Shown here: positions 9,129 to 17,882 of the stretch, in pieces
Numbering within the stretch: position 1 is the stretch's first letter
How the letters are laid out: every line of letters begins with the position of its first letter
DNA from: Nocardioidaceae bacterium
GTDB lineage: Bacteria > Actinomycetota > Actinomycetes > Propionibacteriales > Nocardioidaceae
Direction: 5' to 3'
Length of the DNA: 64,000 bases
Assembly: GCA_018672315.1 (NCBI GenBank)
Contig: CP076053.1
Coordinates: 979,827-1,043,826, forward strand
Notes under the pieces: model-generated
Told to the model about the DNA's origin: nothing
What the model saw: only the letters and a program-made list of their open reading frames with translations
Databases searched by the model: none
Position numbers and translations under genes: made by a program

Positions 9129-9134
9129 AGGTTA
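9129..9134 (-). promoter_or_regulatory. leaderless -10 box of the DUF4229-M23 pair
   Basis: TAACCT on the minus strand, 7 nt before the GTG at 9121. Confidence 0.45.
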
Positions 9135-9167
9135 CGCCGCGGTGGTCGTACGCTTGCGCGCTCGTCG

Positions 9168-9173
9168 TACCGT
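9168..9173 (+). promoter_or_regulatory. leaderless -10 box of the 97-aa membrane protein
   Basis: TACCGT, 6 nt before the GTG at 9180, divergent from the DUF4229 promoter 34 bp away. Confidence 0.45.
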
Positions 9174-9179
9174 TGAGGT

Positions 9180-9473
9180 GTGGGAAAGATCCTGCTGGGG
9201 CTGGCGCTGATCGGAGCGGCCACGTACGCCCTCTTCTGGCTTCTCGAACGCCGCCGAGCACAGCGCGGCGGCCGTGGTGGTGGCTCGGGTCGCGCGGTAC
9301 GACCGCAGCGTCCGAGCCCCGGGGGTCCTCCCCGCGTGACCGGACCCGACGACGACCCCGCGTTCCTGCGCGAGATCGAGCGTCGCCGCCGGGACGCGCA
9401 GCGACGCTCCGACGAGGGCCGCGACCCCGGGGGTCCTGCCGGCACCGGCAAGCCGGGTCCCGAGCCCGTCTGA
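9180..9473 (+). CDS. small membrane-anchored hypothetical protein
   Basis: 97 aa: one N-terminal hydrophobic helix (about residues 4-20, ILLGLALIGAATYALFW) followed by a strongly basic, Gly/Pro/Arg-rich cytoplasmic tail. I do not recognise a domain. The leaderless promoter at the GTG and the coding-like composition support it as real. It converges on ccsB with 29 bp between the stops, but nothing in the sequence links it to cytochrome c assembly. Confidence 0.65.
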   Translation: MGKILLGLALIGAATYALFWLLERRRAQRGGRGGGSGRAVRPQRPSPGGPPRVTGPDDDPAFLREIERRRRDAQRRSDEGRDPGGPAGTGKPGPEPV

Positions 9474-9502
9474 GGCCCGGGACCTCCGGGGCCGAGGTCC
9501 GG

Positions 9503-10492
9503 CTACTCGGCGTAGGAGTGCAGGCTGCCGGCGCCGAAGAAGAAGTTGATGCCGACGAAGTTGAACCACAGCGTCGCCAGCCCGACCAGTGCCACGATCG
9601 CCGCGGCCTGGCCCTTCCAGCCGGCGGTCGCGCGGGCGTGGAGGTAGGCGGCGTACACGACCCAGGTGATGAACGCCCAGACCTCCTTGGGGTCCCAGCC
9701 CCAGAAGCGCGTCCAGGCCTCCTGCGCCCAGATCGGACCCGCGATGAGGGCCCCGAAGGTCCAGATCGGGAAGCCGATGGCGTGCATCCGGTAGGACAGC
9801 CGGTCCAGCGTCGGCAGGTCGGGCACCCGCGCGAGGAACCCGCCGGGCTTCAGCGACCCACGCTTCTCGGCCCGCTCCCGCACCAGGTACAGCGCCGAGA
9901 ACATGCCGCCGATCGTGAAGACCGCGGTGGCGATGATCGCCGCGACCACGTGGATGACCAGCCACGGCGACTGCAGCGCCGGCGTCAGCGGGGCGGCGGG
10001 CAGGTAGAGCCACAGCACCGCGGCCATCAGCACCACGAGCTGGAAGCCGGTCACCACCACACCGAGCCAGCGCAGCTTGTAGCGGCGCACCAGCGCCACG
10101 TAGACCAGCGAGACGACGACAGCGGAGCTGATCGTGAACTCGTACATGTTGCCCCACGGCACCCGCACCGGGTCGTTCGCCAGACCCCGGGCGACCACGC
10201 CGAGCAGGTGCACGACCGTCGCGAGCACCGTCAGCGACATGCCGATGCGCGCGGCGAGGTCGGCTCGCTCGGCGGCGGACGACGACGGCGCCGAGTCGGC
10301 CGAGACGTCGCCCGGTGCCTCCAGCGACGACGCACCCGCCCCGACCAGGGCACGCTCGGCCACGGGCGCGGCCCGTCGCGTACGCGAGATCGCCAGATCG
10401 GCGGCGAACGCCAGGAAGGCCAGGAAGTAGACCACTCCCGCCGCGTTGATGGCGTTGTTGCTGATGACGCCGAAGAAGACGTGGTCGATCAC
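9503..10492 (-). CDS. ccsB: cytochrome c biogenesis protein CcsB (CcsA/ResC type)
   Basis: Haem-handling membrane component of system II cytochrome c maturation; with ResB it exports haem and attaches it to apocytochromes. 329 aa with about eight hydrophobic helices. The tryptophan-rich WWD-type signature appears as FWGWDPKEVWAF (about residues 245-256), followed by a long helix and the C-terminal FFFGAGSLHSYAE. Histidines at helix ends (VIHVVAA, RMHAIGF, HARAT) are candidate haem ligands. Its start overlaps the resB stop by 4 nt; it is the last gene of the hemL-to-ccsB operon. Confidence 0.93.
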   Translation of the reverse strand: MIDHVFFGVISNNAINAAGVVYFLAFLAFAADLAISRTRRAAPVAERALVGAGASSLEAPGDVSADSAPSSSAAERADLAARIGMSLTVLATVVHLLGVVARGLANDPVRVPWGNMYEFTISSAVVVSLVYVALVRRYKLRWLGVVVTGFQLVVLMAAVLWLYLPAAPLTPALQSPWLVIHVVAAIIATAVFTIGGMFSALYLVRERAEKRGSLKPGGFLARVPDLPTLDRLSYRMHAIGFPIWTFGALIAGPIWAQEAWTRFWGWDPKEVWAFITWVVYAAYLHARATAGWKGQAAAIVALVGLATLWFNFVGINFFFGAGSLHSYAE

Positions 10493-12261
10493 GAGGACTC
10501 CTCGCTGCTGGTGGGGACCTGCGACGCGTCACCGTCTGCTCGATGTGTCTGCCCAGCCGACGTCGCTGCCTGGCCTGAGCCTACGCCCGGCTGCGCCAGG
10601 GTCCCACCGGTCGCCGCGGTGAGCGCGGTCACCAGCTCCTCGAGCTCGGCGCGCGGGTCGCCGCCCTCGGTGCGGTCCAGCACGGCGACGTCCAGCTCGT
10701 ACGGGCCGTCGGCGCCGCCCGGGGCGTCACCCGCCGGCCGCAGGCGCACCCAGGCGCGTCGGGGTCGGATGTAGAGGCTCAGCATCAGGCCGGCGAGGCC
10801 GACCACGACGCCTGCCAGGGCGTACGCGGCGCCGGGGCTCGAGGCCATCTGCAGCTTCACGTAGCGCTCGACACCGTCGTAGGTGATCGAGCCGAGCCCC
10901 CCGGGGATCTGCTTGGTCTGTCCCACGACCATGTCGACACGGAAGGGGGCGTCGGAGTCGGGGTTGTCGATCTCGTTCAGGTTGTCCTTGTCGAGCACGT
11001 ACACCGACTGGGTGTCGCCTCCGTCGAGCCCGAGGTCACCCTCGTACACCTGCAGGCTCACCACCGGGTCGAGCGCCGCCGGGAAGCGGCTGAAGGGGCC
11101 GCGCTCCATCGTGAAGTCGTACGTCGGGTAGAAGCCGCCCTCGAACCCCAGCTGGGTCGGCCGCGCGTCGGGCACCTTGACGACGCCGATCGAGGCGAAG
11201 GTCTGGTCGCTGGGCAGGAACGGCACCGCCCCGGAGAACGCGACGTCGCCGTTGCCGTCGCGCACGGTGAAGACGGGCGCGTAGCCGTGGCCCACGAGGT
11301 AGACCTGCGAGGAGCCGAAGGAGATCGGCTCGTTCACCTTCAGCATCTGCTGCTGCGGCTCGGCACCCGGCTCGGCGGTCGTGGTCAGGGCCGCCCGGAA
11401 GTCCTCGGGCTGGCCGGCCGCCGCCCCCTGGAAGATCCAGTCCACGTCGAAGTTGTCGACGGTGAAGGAGTACGGCGGCAGGTCGGCGGGGTCGAAGAGC
11501 GCCCCGGGCACGAAGTCGTCGAACTGGCTGACCTGGTCGGAGAACGTCTGCCCGACCGGGATGATCGCGCCCGCCTTGTAGCCGAACAGACCACCGAAGG
11601 CGACGGCCACGAGCACGACCACGACGGAGACGTGGAAGACGAGGTTGCCGGCCTCGCGCAGCTTGCCGCGCTCGGCAGCCAGCGAGGACGCACCGGCGGC
11701 GTCACCCTCGTCCGCGACGACACGGTAGGAGCGTCCGCGCAGCACGCGCCGCGCCTCCTCCAGGGCCGTGCCGTCGGCGTCGGCCGGCAGCGTCAGCGTG
11801 GCCGAGTGCGGCAGGCGGCCCAGGCGCTTCGGGGCGCGGGGCGGGCGGGCGCGCAGCGCCTTGGCGTACACCACCATGCGCGGCACGATGCAGCCGACGA
11901 GCGAGACCATCAGCAGCACGTACACGGCCGTGAACCACGGCGAGGAGTACACGTCGAAGAGGCCGAGCGCCTCGTAGATCGGCGTCAGCTGGGGGTGGTC
12001 GTCCTTCCATCGCCCGACCGCGAACGCGTCGACGCCGGTCTGCGGGATGATCGATCCCGGCACGGCGGCCAGCGCGAGCAGGAGGAGCAGGAGCAGCGCC
12101 GTACGCATCGAGGTCAGCTGGCGCCACGTCCACCGCGCGAGCTCTCGGGGGCCGAGGTCACCCGGCTGCAGCCCGTCCCGCGGCCCCCTGCCGTCACCCG
12201 GTCCGCCGGGGCCGCCCGCGGCCCGGTCGCTGTCGCTGCGCTGCAGCTCCGTGGTGCTCAT
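10489..12261 (-). CDS. resB: cytochrome c biogenesis protein ResB
   Basis: Partner of CcsB in the system II haem lyase complex, 590 aa. A Gly/Pro/Arg-rich cytoplasmic N-terminus (to about residue 45) is followed by helices at about 50-70 and 108-130, another near 205-225, a large exported domain (about 230-500) and a final helix near 490-510, with a cytoplasmic tail. The phrases SMRTALLLL and VPGSIIPQTG are typical of the family. The start ATG has a clear site (GGAGG 4 nt upstream). It follows ccdA by 48 bp and overlaps ccsB by 4 nt. Confidence 0.93.
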   Translation of the reverse strand: MSTTELQRSDSDRAAGGPGGPGDGRGPRDGLQPGDLGPRELARWTWRQLTSMRTALLLLLLLALAAVPGSIIPQTGVDAFAVGRWKDDHPQLTPIYEALGLFDVYSSPWFTAVYVLLMVSLVGCIVPRMVVYAKALRARPPRAPKRLGRLPHSATLTLPADADGTALEEARRVLRGRSYRVVADEGDAAGASSLAAERGKLREAGNLVFHVSVVVVLVAVAFGGLFGYKAGAIIPVGQTFSDQVSQFDDFVPGALFDPADLPPYSFTVDNFDVDWIFQGAAAGQPEDFRAALTTTAEPGAEPQQQMLKVNEPISFGSSQVYLVGHGYAPVFTVRDGNGDVAFSGAVPFLPSDQTFASIGVVKVPDARPTQLGFEGGFYPTYDFTMERGPFSRFPAALDPVVSLQVYEGDLGLDGGDTQSVYVLDKDNLNEIDNPDSDAPFRVDMVVGQTKQIPGGLGSITYDGVERYVKLQMASSPGAAYALAGVVVGLAGLMLSLYIRPRRAWVRLRPAGDAPGGADGPYELDVAVLDRTEGGDPRAELEELVTALTAATGGTLAQPGVGSGQAATSAGQTHRADGDASQVPTSSEESS

Positions 12262-12309
12262 CTGTCCTCCTGTCCTGCTCGACGATTGCTCGTGCGCGGT
12301 GGTTCCCGC

Positions 12310-13062
12310 CTAGATGCCGGGGGTGAATCCCTGGACCGAGACCTGCAGCTGCCCGATCAGCAGGTCCCAGAGTCCGGTCACCAGCAGCACCCCGACCGCG
12401 ACGAGCATGAGACCGCCGAGCCGCGTCACCCACTGCTGGTGGCGCCGGATCACACCGACGGCGCCCAGGAAACGGCGGTAGGCCAGGCCCGCCACGATGA
12501 AGGGCAGGCCGAGGCCGAGGGCGTACGTCGCGCTCAGGAGCGCACTGCGCCCGGCTCCGCCCTCGGTGATGCCGAGGGTGAGGATCGCCCCCAGGGTCGG
12601 GCCGACGCAGGGCGTCCAGCCGATGCCGAACAGGACGCCGAGGAAGGGGGCGGCGACGAGCCCCACCTTCGGCACGGCGTGCACGCGCACGTCGCGCTGC
12701 AGGAACGGCACGAACCCCATGAAGGCGACGCCGAGCAGGATCGTCAGCGACCCCATGACGACCGTGAGGACCCGCCGGTTGTCGCCCTGGGCCAGCCAGG
12801 AGCCGACCGACCCGAACAGGGCTCCGTACGCCACGAACACCGCGGCGAAGCCGCTGACGAACAGCGTCGACCCCAGCACCATGCGACCCCGCCGCGCGTC
12901 CGCGAGGTCGGCGCCGGAGAGCCCCGTGGCGTAGGAGAGGTAGCCCGGCAGCAGCGGCAGCACGCACGGCGACAGGAACGACACGAGCCCCGCCAATACC
13001 GCGATCGGGATCGCGAGCAGGAGCGACCCCGAGGCCGCCGTCTGACTGAAGAACTCGCCCAT
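12310..13062 (-). CDS. ccdA: cytochrome c biogenesis protein CcdA
   Basis: Membrane thiol-disulfide transporter that carries reducing equivalents from cytoplasmic thioredoxin to an exported thioredoxin such as the TlpA/ResA protein encoded just upstream. 250 aa with six hydrophobic helices. The two active cysteines sit in the family motifs SFLSPCVLPLLPGY (about residues 28-41) and GIGWTPCVGPTLG (about 148-160). The ATG at 13062 is chosen because the family begins there; the frame stays open upstream through the TlpA gene. It lies 11 bp after the TlpA gene. Confidence 0.94.
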   Translation of the reverse strand: MGEFFSQTAASGSLLLAIPIAVLAGLVSFLSPCVLPLLPGYLSYATGLSGADLADARRGRMVLGSTLFVSGFAAVFVAYGALFGSVGSWLAQGDNRRVLTVVMGSLTILLGVAFMGFVPFLQRDVRVHAVPKVGLVAAPFLGVLFGIGWTPCVGPTLGAILTLGITEGGAGRSALLSATYALGLGLPFIVAGLAYRRFLGAVGVIRRHQQWVTRLGGLMLVAVGVLLVTGLWDLLIGQLQVSVQGFTPGI

Positions 13063-13073
13063 CCCCGATCGCC

Positions 13074-13712
13074 TCAGCCGCTGCCGACTGCGCTGCCGGT
13101 CGACCCGCCGTCGCGTACGTCCTCGACGAGGTCGACGAGCGTCTGGGTCGAGGGCAGCTCGCCGATCACCGACGCCGCGATGCGCCCGTCGGCGTCGACC
13201 ACCAGCGTCGAGGGGATGACCAGCGGCCTGCCGAAGGCGAGCAGGGTCTCGCCGCCCTGGTCGAACAGGCTCGGGTACGGGATCTCGAAGTTGCGCTCGA
13301 ACCCCAGGGCAGGGGCCGGGCTCGGATCCCGGGTGTTGATACCGAGGAAGGCCACGTCGGCGTCGCTGCCGGGGGCACCCGCGCCGAGCTCGTCGTACGC
13401 CGCCACCAGCTCGGGGGCCTCCGCCCGGCACGGCGAGCACCACGAGCCCCACACGTTGACCACGGTGACCTGGTCGCCGGTCGCGACGGCGTCGGCGAGG
13501 CCGAGCGGAGCACCCTCGAGGCTCTCGCCGCTCACCTGGTCCACGGCGACCTCGACGCGGTCGTCCCCCGCGAAGGTCGCGACGTTGCCCTCGGCGGAGA
13601 CGAAGCCCTGCTGGGTGCCGCCGGCGACGTCGTCGTCACCGGTGCAGGCCGAGGCTCCCGCGACGAGCACGACCGCACCGAGGGCGGCGCCGAGACGCCC
13701 GCGGCCGGTCAC
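13074..13712 (-). CDS. TlpA/ResA-like thiol-disulfide oxidoreductase lipoprotein
   Basis: Exported thioredoxin-fold protein expected to keep apocytochrome c CxxCH cysteines reduced, 212 aa. The N-terminal signal peptide ends in the lipobox ASAC (Cys 23). The thioredoxin active site is WCSPC (residues 91-95) after VVNVWGS, with the cis-proline in VIPSTLVVD. The GTG start at 13712 overlaps the stop of the histidine phosphatase by 4 nt, and ccdA, its electron source, follows 11 bp later. ResA is the likely specific role by context. Confidence 0.9.
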   Translation of the reverse strand: MTGRGRLGAALGAVVLVAGASACTGDDDVAGGTQQGFVSAEGNVATFAGDDRVEVAVDQVSGESLEGAPLGLADAVATGDQVTVVNVWGSWCSPCRAEAPELVAAYDELGAGAPGSDADVAFLGINTRDPSPAPALGFERNFEIPYPSLFDQGGETLLAFGRPLVIPSTLVVDADGRIAASVIGELPSTQTLVDLVEDVRDGGSTGSAVGSG

Positions 13713-14416
13713 GACGCCTGCTCCTGGGCGGCGCCGCGTCCGCCGGAGCTGAAGTTCTTGCCGCGCTCGGAGATCGGGATCATGTCGGCGGCCGGCTCGG
13801 AGTACACGACCCGCAGCAGGCGACCGCCGCGGAAGTGGAACGAGGTCAGGCTGCACACGCTGCACCGGCGTGAGCGCGGGTCGTGGACGAACCAACGGCC
13901 CTCCGCCGCCAGGCGTGCGATCCAGATCGGCAGCTGGTGGGAGACCACGAGGGCCTCGTGCCCGTCGGCGGCGTCGCGGGCGTCCTTGATCGCCGAGGAC
14001 ATCCGACGCGCGATGTCGGCGTACGGCTCGCCCCACGAGGGTCGGAAGGGGTTCCACAGCTTCGGCCAGATCTGGGGCTGCGTCAGCGAGGAGAGGGAGA
14101 ACGGCGTGCCCTCGAAGTCGTTCTCGGACTCGATGACGCGGTCGTCGGTGAGCACCTCGAGCCCCCGGGCCGCAGCCGTCGGGGCGGCGGTCTCCTGCGC
14201 GCGCTCCAGCGGCGAGGCGATCACGTGCGTGATGTCGCGGTGGCCGATGGTGTCGGCGATGCGCTGCGCCATCGCCTGCCCGCGCTCGGAGAGGTGGAAG
14301 CCGGGCTTGCGGCCGTACAGGATGCCGTCGGGGTTGTGCACCTCGCCGTGCCGCAGCACGTGGACGACGGTGTCGCCCGAGGCGTCGTCGTCGGCGGCCA
14401 GGGGCTGGGACGTCAT
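13709..14416 (-). CDS. histidine phosphatase family protein
   Basis: 235-aa member of the phosphoglycerate mutase-like superfamily. The catalytic LRHGE lies at residues 21-25 (His 23), with a second histidine in VVSHQLPIW and the arginine of SPLERAQET in place. Substrate is unknown: the family includes mutases, cobalamin and sugar phosphatases. Fully embedded between hemL and the tlpA/ccdA/resB/ccsB genes with 4-nt overlaps on both sides, a placement that suggests a linked but unproven role. The sequence has an unusual cysteine pair, RRCSVCSL, near residues 190-197. Confidence 0.88.
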   Translation of the reverse strand: MTSQPLAADDDASGDTVVHVLRHGEVHNPDGILYGRKPGFHLSERGQAMAQRIADTIGHRDITHVIASPLERAQETAAPTAAARGLEVLTDDRVIESENDFEGTPFSLSSLTQPQIWPKLWNPFRPSWGEPYADIARRMSSAIKDARDAADGHEALVVSHQLPIWIARLAAEGRWFVHDPRSRRCSVCSLTSFHFRGGRLLRVVYSEPAADMIPISERGKNFSSGGRGAAQEQAS

Positions 14417-15759
14417 CGCGCCTCCTCGGGTGTGGCGGCGGCCGCGGCGGCCGCGGCGGCGGGCATGGCCGCGACGACGCGGTCGAGCGCCGCGTCGTCG
14501 TGAGCGGCGGAGAGGAACCACGCCTCGTACGCGCTCGGGGGCAGGTAGACCCCCGCCTCGAGCATGGCGTGGAAGAAGGCCGTGTAGCGGTGCACCTCCT
14601 GGCTGGAGGCGCCGGCGAAGTCGCGGACCCGCTCGGTGCCCTCGGGCGTGAAGAACACACTGAACATCGAGCCGCCCGCCTGCACCACGTGGGGCACCCC
14701 GGCCGCCGTGAGCGCGGAGCGCAGCTCCTCCTGCAGGCGCAGCGCCGCGGCGTCGACGTGGTCGTACACGCCCTGGTCGGCCAACCGCAGCGTGGTGAGG
14801 CCGGCGGTGGTCGCGACCGGGTTCCCCGAGAGCGTGCCGGCCTGGTAAACGGGGCCCTCCGGCGAGAGATGGCTCATCAGGTCGGCGCGGCCGCCGAAGG
14901 CAGCCGCCGGGTAGCCGCCGCCCATCACCTTGCCGAAGGTGACGAGGTCGGGCGCCCAGCCCTCGACGGCCCCGTCGAGACCCCACGCGCCGCTCGCGGA
15001 GAGGCGGAAACCGGTCATCACCTCGTCGGAGACGAACAGGGCCCCGTGCGCTGCGCAGGTCTCGGCCAGGAACCGGTTGAAGCCCGGCTCCGGCGGCACC
15101 GCCCCCATGTTGCCGGGCATCGCCTCGGTGACCAGGCACGCGATCGAGTCGCCGTGCTCGGCGAAGGCCGCCTCCACCGCCGCGCGGTCGTTGTAGGGCA
15201 GCACGAGCGTCGAGGCGGTCGACGCCGCCGGGACCCCAGGGGTCCCGGGAACGGCGAAGGTCGCCAGGCCCGAGCCGGCCGCGGCGAGGAGGGAGTCGAC
15301 GTGCCCGTGGTAGCAGCCGGCGAACTTGACGATCGTCTCGCGGCCGGTGACCCCGCGTGCGAGGCGGATCGCCGACATCGTGGCCTCGGTGCCGGAGGAG
15401 ACGAACCGGACCTTCTCGACCGAGGTGCGTCCGACGATCTCCTCGGCGAGCTCGACCTCGGGCACCGTCGGGGTGCCGAAGGACGAGCCGCGGCGCACCT
15501 GCGCCTCGACGGCGGCGACGACCTCGGGGTGGGCGTGGCCGAGCAGCATCGGACCCCAGCTGCAGATCAGGTCGACGTACTCGTTGCCGTCGACGTCCAC
15601 GAGGTAGGGCCCGCGGGCGGAGCTGATGAAGCGCGGCGTGCCGCCGACCGCGTTGAACGCGCGCACCGGCGAGTTCACACCCCCGGGCGTGACCTGGTGG
15701 GCGCGGTCGAAGAGAGCGTGCGATCCGGAGACGTCGAGTGGAGGCATCCCACCCATCAT
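14413..15759 (-). CDS. hemL: glutamate-1-semialdehyde 2,1-aminomutase
   Basis: PLP enzyme forming 5-aminolevulinate, the precursor of haem and other tetrapyrroles, by the C5 pathway; 448 aa. The PLP lysine is in [11 protein letters not shown] (about Lys 277), with the aspartate in VSDEVMTG and the signature [10 protein letters not shown] near residue 26. The C-terminus ends in an alanine run (9 of 10 residues near 430-440). Three ATGs at the start (15759, 15756, 15747) are possible. It leads the operon with the cytochrome c assembly genes. Confidence 0.94.
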   Translation of the reverse strand: MMGGMPPLDVSGSHALFDRAHQVTPGGVNSPVRAFNAVGGTPRFISSARGPYLVDVDGNEYVDLICSWGPMLLGHAHPEVVAAVEAQVRRGSSFGTPTVPEVELAEEIVGRTSVEKVRFVSSGTEATMSAIRLARGVTGRETIVKFAGCYHGHVDSLLAAAGSGLATFAVPGTPGVPAASTASTLVLPYNDRAAVEAAFAEHGDSIACLVTEAMPGNMGAVPPEPGFNRFLAETCAAHGALFVSDEVMTGFRLSASGAWGLDGAVEGWAPDLVTFGKVMGGGYPAAAFGGRADLMSHLSPEGPVYQAGTLSGNPVATTAGLTTLRLADQGVYDHVDAAALRLQEELRSALTAAGVPHVVQAGGSMFSVFFTPEGTERVRDFAGASSQEVHRYTAFFHAMLEAGVYLPPSAYEAWFLSAAHDDAALDRVVAAMPAAAAAAAAATPEEAR

Positions 15760-15993
15760 CCCTGAGGCCGCAACGGCACCCGATCGGCCCGGGGGTCGCC
15801 TTGCTCACAGCGGGCGACATGTGCGGTGCACCGTGTCACACTTGTGACGAACCGGTGACGGGCCTCACAGCCCGCACCGGTCCGTACCGCCATGACGTCC
15901 TGGGATCCCGGACGTTGTGACCGGAAACCGGCGTGAGGATGCCTGAGGGGGGCATGGTGCACGTCACACGTGAGCGAGGGAGACGCAGAGCGC
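15760..15993. other. intergenic regulatory region before the lytic transglycosylase
   Basis: 234 bp between the divergent hemL and transglycosylase genes, the largest gap in the window. It holds GTGAC-type repeats (15835-15859), a small hairpin (GATGCC with GGCAT near 15937-15955) and a GAGGGAGA ribosome binding site at 15976-15983. No recognisable riboswitch or small gene. Confidence 0.5.
15835..15859 (+). promoter_or_regulatory. GTnAC repeat cluster, possible MtrA-type site
   Basis: GTCAC at 15835 and GTGAC at 15844 form the palindrome GTCACACTTGTGAC. A further GTGAC at 15855 gives GTGAC-N6-GTGAC, an 11-bp direct repeat (one helical turn). A similar pair lies before the M23 gene at 30239. 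MtrA regulation is inference. Confidence 0.35.
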
Positions 15994-17349
15994 ATGGCGA
16001 AGAAGACGTTGTCGCGGTGGCAGAAAGCCGTCGTCCTGGTGCCGCTGGCTGCGGCGTCCGGGGCGTGGACGGCGACGCTCGCCGTCCCGGCCGACAGCGA
16101 CACCGACACCCTGCAGGCCACGTCGAGCGAGGCGGCGGCGTCGACCGAGGGGTCCGGCATGCTGCCCGATGGCACGAGCGTCCCGACGCAGGCCATCGAG
16201 GCGCCCGCGAGCGTCTCCTCGCCCGACTCGTTCGGCTCCGGCGGCTATGACGGCTCCGTGGCGCGGAGCATCACCGCGGACTCCTCCATCAACGGCATCC
16301 CCTCGGCCGCGGTCGCCGCGTACCAGCGAGCCGCCCAGGTCATCAACGCCGCCGACTCGGCCTGCAACATCTCCTGGCAGCTCGTGGCCGCGATCGGCCG
16401 CGTCGAGTCCGACCACGGCCGCTACGGCGGCAACGTGCTCACCGCCGACGGTGTGGCGCGTCCGGGCATCTACGGCATCCCGCTGGACGGCACCAACGGC
16501 ACCGCCCGCATCGCCGACACCGACGGCGGCGAGTTCGACAACGACGCGGTCTGGGACCGCGCGATGGGCCCCATGCAGTTCATCCCCTCGACCTGGTCGA
16601 TCGTCGGGGTGGACTCCGACGGCGACGGTGAGCGCAACCCGCAGGACATCGACGACGCGGCACTGGCCACGGCCGTCTACCTCTGCTCCGGCGGCGAGGA
16701 CCTGTCGACCGAGCAGGGCCAGCGGTCGGCGGTGTTCCGCTACAACCGCTCGAACGACTACGTCGACCTCGTGCTCTCGCTGATGCGCGCCTACCAGGCC
16801 GGTGACTTCACCACCACGCCGAACGAGGTCTACTCCGGCGCCACCTTCTTCCCCGCACCGTCCGACTCGGTCGTCACCAAGCAGACCAAGGGCAAGCCGA
16901 AGAAGGCCAAGAACGTGCCCGAGCCCAAGCCGAAGCCCACGCGCAACGGCGGTGGCTCCGGTGGCCTGTTCGGCGGTGGTGGCAGCTCCGGCGGCTCGGG
17001 CGGCTCCGGCGGCGGTGTCGTCACCGGCGGTGAGACCGGCGGAGGCTCCGTCGGCGACACGGTCAAGGAGACGACCGAGAACGTCGGCGGCACCGTCAAG
17101 GACGCCACCAAGAACGTCCAGGAGACCGTCGAGGACACGCTGACGCCGCTGCAGAAGGCACAGGAGTACTGCCGCAACACCGACACCGGTCCCGCCAGCC
17201 TGCAGCAGTGCGTGGACGCCTACCTCAGCGGTGGAGCGAGCGCCGTGAACAACCTCGTCTCCGGCCTGCTCGACACGACCAAGGGCGCCGTCGACGGCGT
17301 CAAGGGCACCGTCGGCGGCGTCGTCGGAGGCCTCACCGGCGGCAACTGA
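15994..17349 (+). CDS. secreted lytic transglycosylase
   Basis: 451 aa from ATG 15994, chosen because GAGGGAGA lies 10 nt upstream; a GTG at 15970 is the alternative. Cleaves the glycan strand of peptidoglycan outside the membrane. A signal/anchor helix spans about residues 10-30. The SLT/MltB-like domain (about 105-270) shows the catalytic glutamate in GRVESDHGRYG (about Glu 138) and the MGPMQFIPSTW motif. A calcium-loop-like stretch DSDGDGERNPQDID follows. The rest is a Lys/Pro segment, a Gly/Ser linker (about 325-350), amphipathic VKETTENV-like repeats and a small two-cysteine C-terminal module. Confidence 0.9.
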   Translation: MAKKTLSRWQKAVVLVPLAAASGAWTATLAVPADSDTDTLQATSSEAAASTEGSGMLPDGTSVPTQAIEAPASVSSPDSFGSGGYDGSVARSITADSSINGIPSAAVAAYQRAAQVINAADSACNISWQLVAAIGRVESDHGRYGGNVLTADGVARPGIYGIPLDGTNGTARIADTDGGEFDNDAVWDRAMGPMQFIPSTWSIVGVDSDGDGERNPQDIDDAALATAVYLCSGGEDLSTEQGQRSAVFRYNRSNDYVDLVLSLMRAYQAGDFTTTPNEVYSGATFFPAPSDSVVTKQTKGKPKKAKNVPEPKPKPTRNGGGSGGLFGGGGSSGGSGGSGGGVVTGGETGGGSVGDTVKETTENVGGTVKDATKNVQETVEDTLTPLQKAQEYCRNTDTGPASLQQCVDAYLSGGASAVNNLVSGLLDTTKGAVDGVKGTVGGVVGGLTGGN

Positions 17350-17363
17350 CCCCCGACCGGTCG

Positions 17364-17882
17364 TCAGCGTCGCCTCAGCAGACCCTTCACGTACGCCGCC
17401 TGCCCGACGTGCTGGGTCGTGTCGCCGATGACGGAGACCAGCCGCGCCTGGGCAGTGACCGGCGGGTCCCACCGCTCGTCGACGACGCGGGCGAGGTCCG
17501 CCTCGCTCATCGCCCCGACCACCTCCAGGGTCATCGTGTGCACGGCCTCGTGGTAGTCGGTCAGCACGGACAGGTCGTCGACCCGCCACGCCCCGACCTG
17601 CTCGGAGGAGTGCCCGAAGCCGATGTCGTCGGGGTCGTACGGCAGCCCGGACCGATCGTGGAAGCCTCGAGCCGTCCACACCTGCTCGCGTCCCGCCAGG
17701 TCGGCCACGTGGTCGTCCTGGACGCGCGCGAGGTGCCAGACGAGCCAGCCGACCGGGTTCGCCTCGGCACCCGGCCGCCAGGTCAGGTCGTCGGGGCTCA
17801 TCCACTCCAGCACCGACGGCACCAGCTCGTGGACGCGGACGAAGGAGTCGCGGAGCACGGCGTGGGCGGAGACCTCAGTCAT
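17364..17882 (-). CDS. DinB/DUF664-like protein
   Basis: 172 aa, resembling the DinB four-helix metal-binding superfamily that includes mycothiol- and bacillithiol-dependent transferases. Candidate metal-ligand histidines occur in VWHLARVQDDH (about His 50 and His 58) and in DTTQHVGQAAY near the C-terminus, at the spacing usual for the fold. Substrate is unknown. The start overlaps the gnd stop by 8 nt, so it is probably translated from the gnd transcript. A longer in-frame start would lie inside gnd and is unlikely. Confidence 0.82.
   Translation of the reverse strand: MTEVSAHAVLRDSFVRVHELVPSVLEWMSPDDLTWRPGAEANPVGWLVWHLARVQDDHVADLAGREQVWTARGFHDRSGLPYDPDDIGFGHSSEQVGAWRVDDLSVLTDYHEAVHTMTLEVVGAMSEADLARVVDERWDPPVTAQARLVSVIGDTTQHVGQAAYVKGLLRRR

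Noticed and set aside
11287-13752. Plus-strand open frame of 821 codons opposite resB, ccdA and the TlpA gene
   Set aside because: Composition is Arg/Gln/Glu/Gly-rich and it lies fully antisense to identified genes.
15760-15993. c-di-AMP (ydaO) riboswitch before the transglycosylase gene
   Set aside because: This class often precedes cell-wall hydrolase genes in actinobacteria, but I could not match its conserved core here; the GTGAC repeats explain the region better.
15964-17805. Minus-strand open frame of 613 codons across the transglycosylase
   Set aside because: Antisense to a gene with signal peptide, catalytic Glu and family motifs; no supported start.
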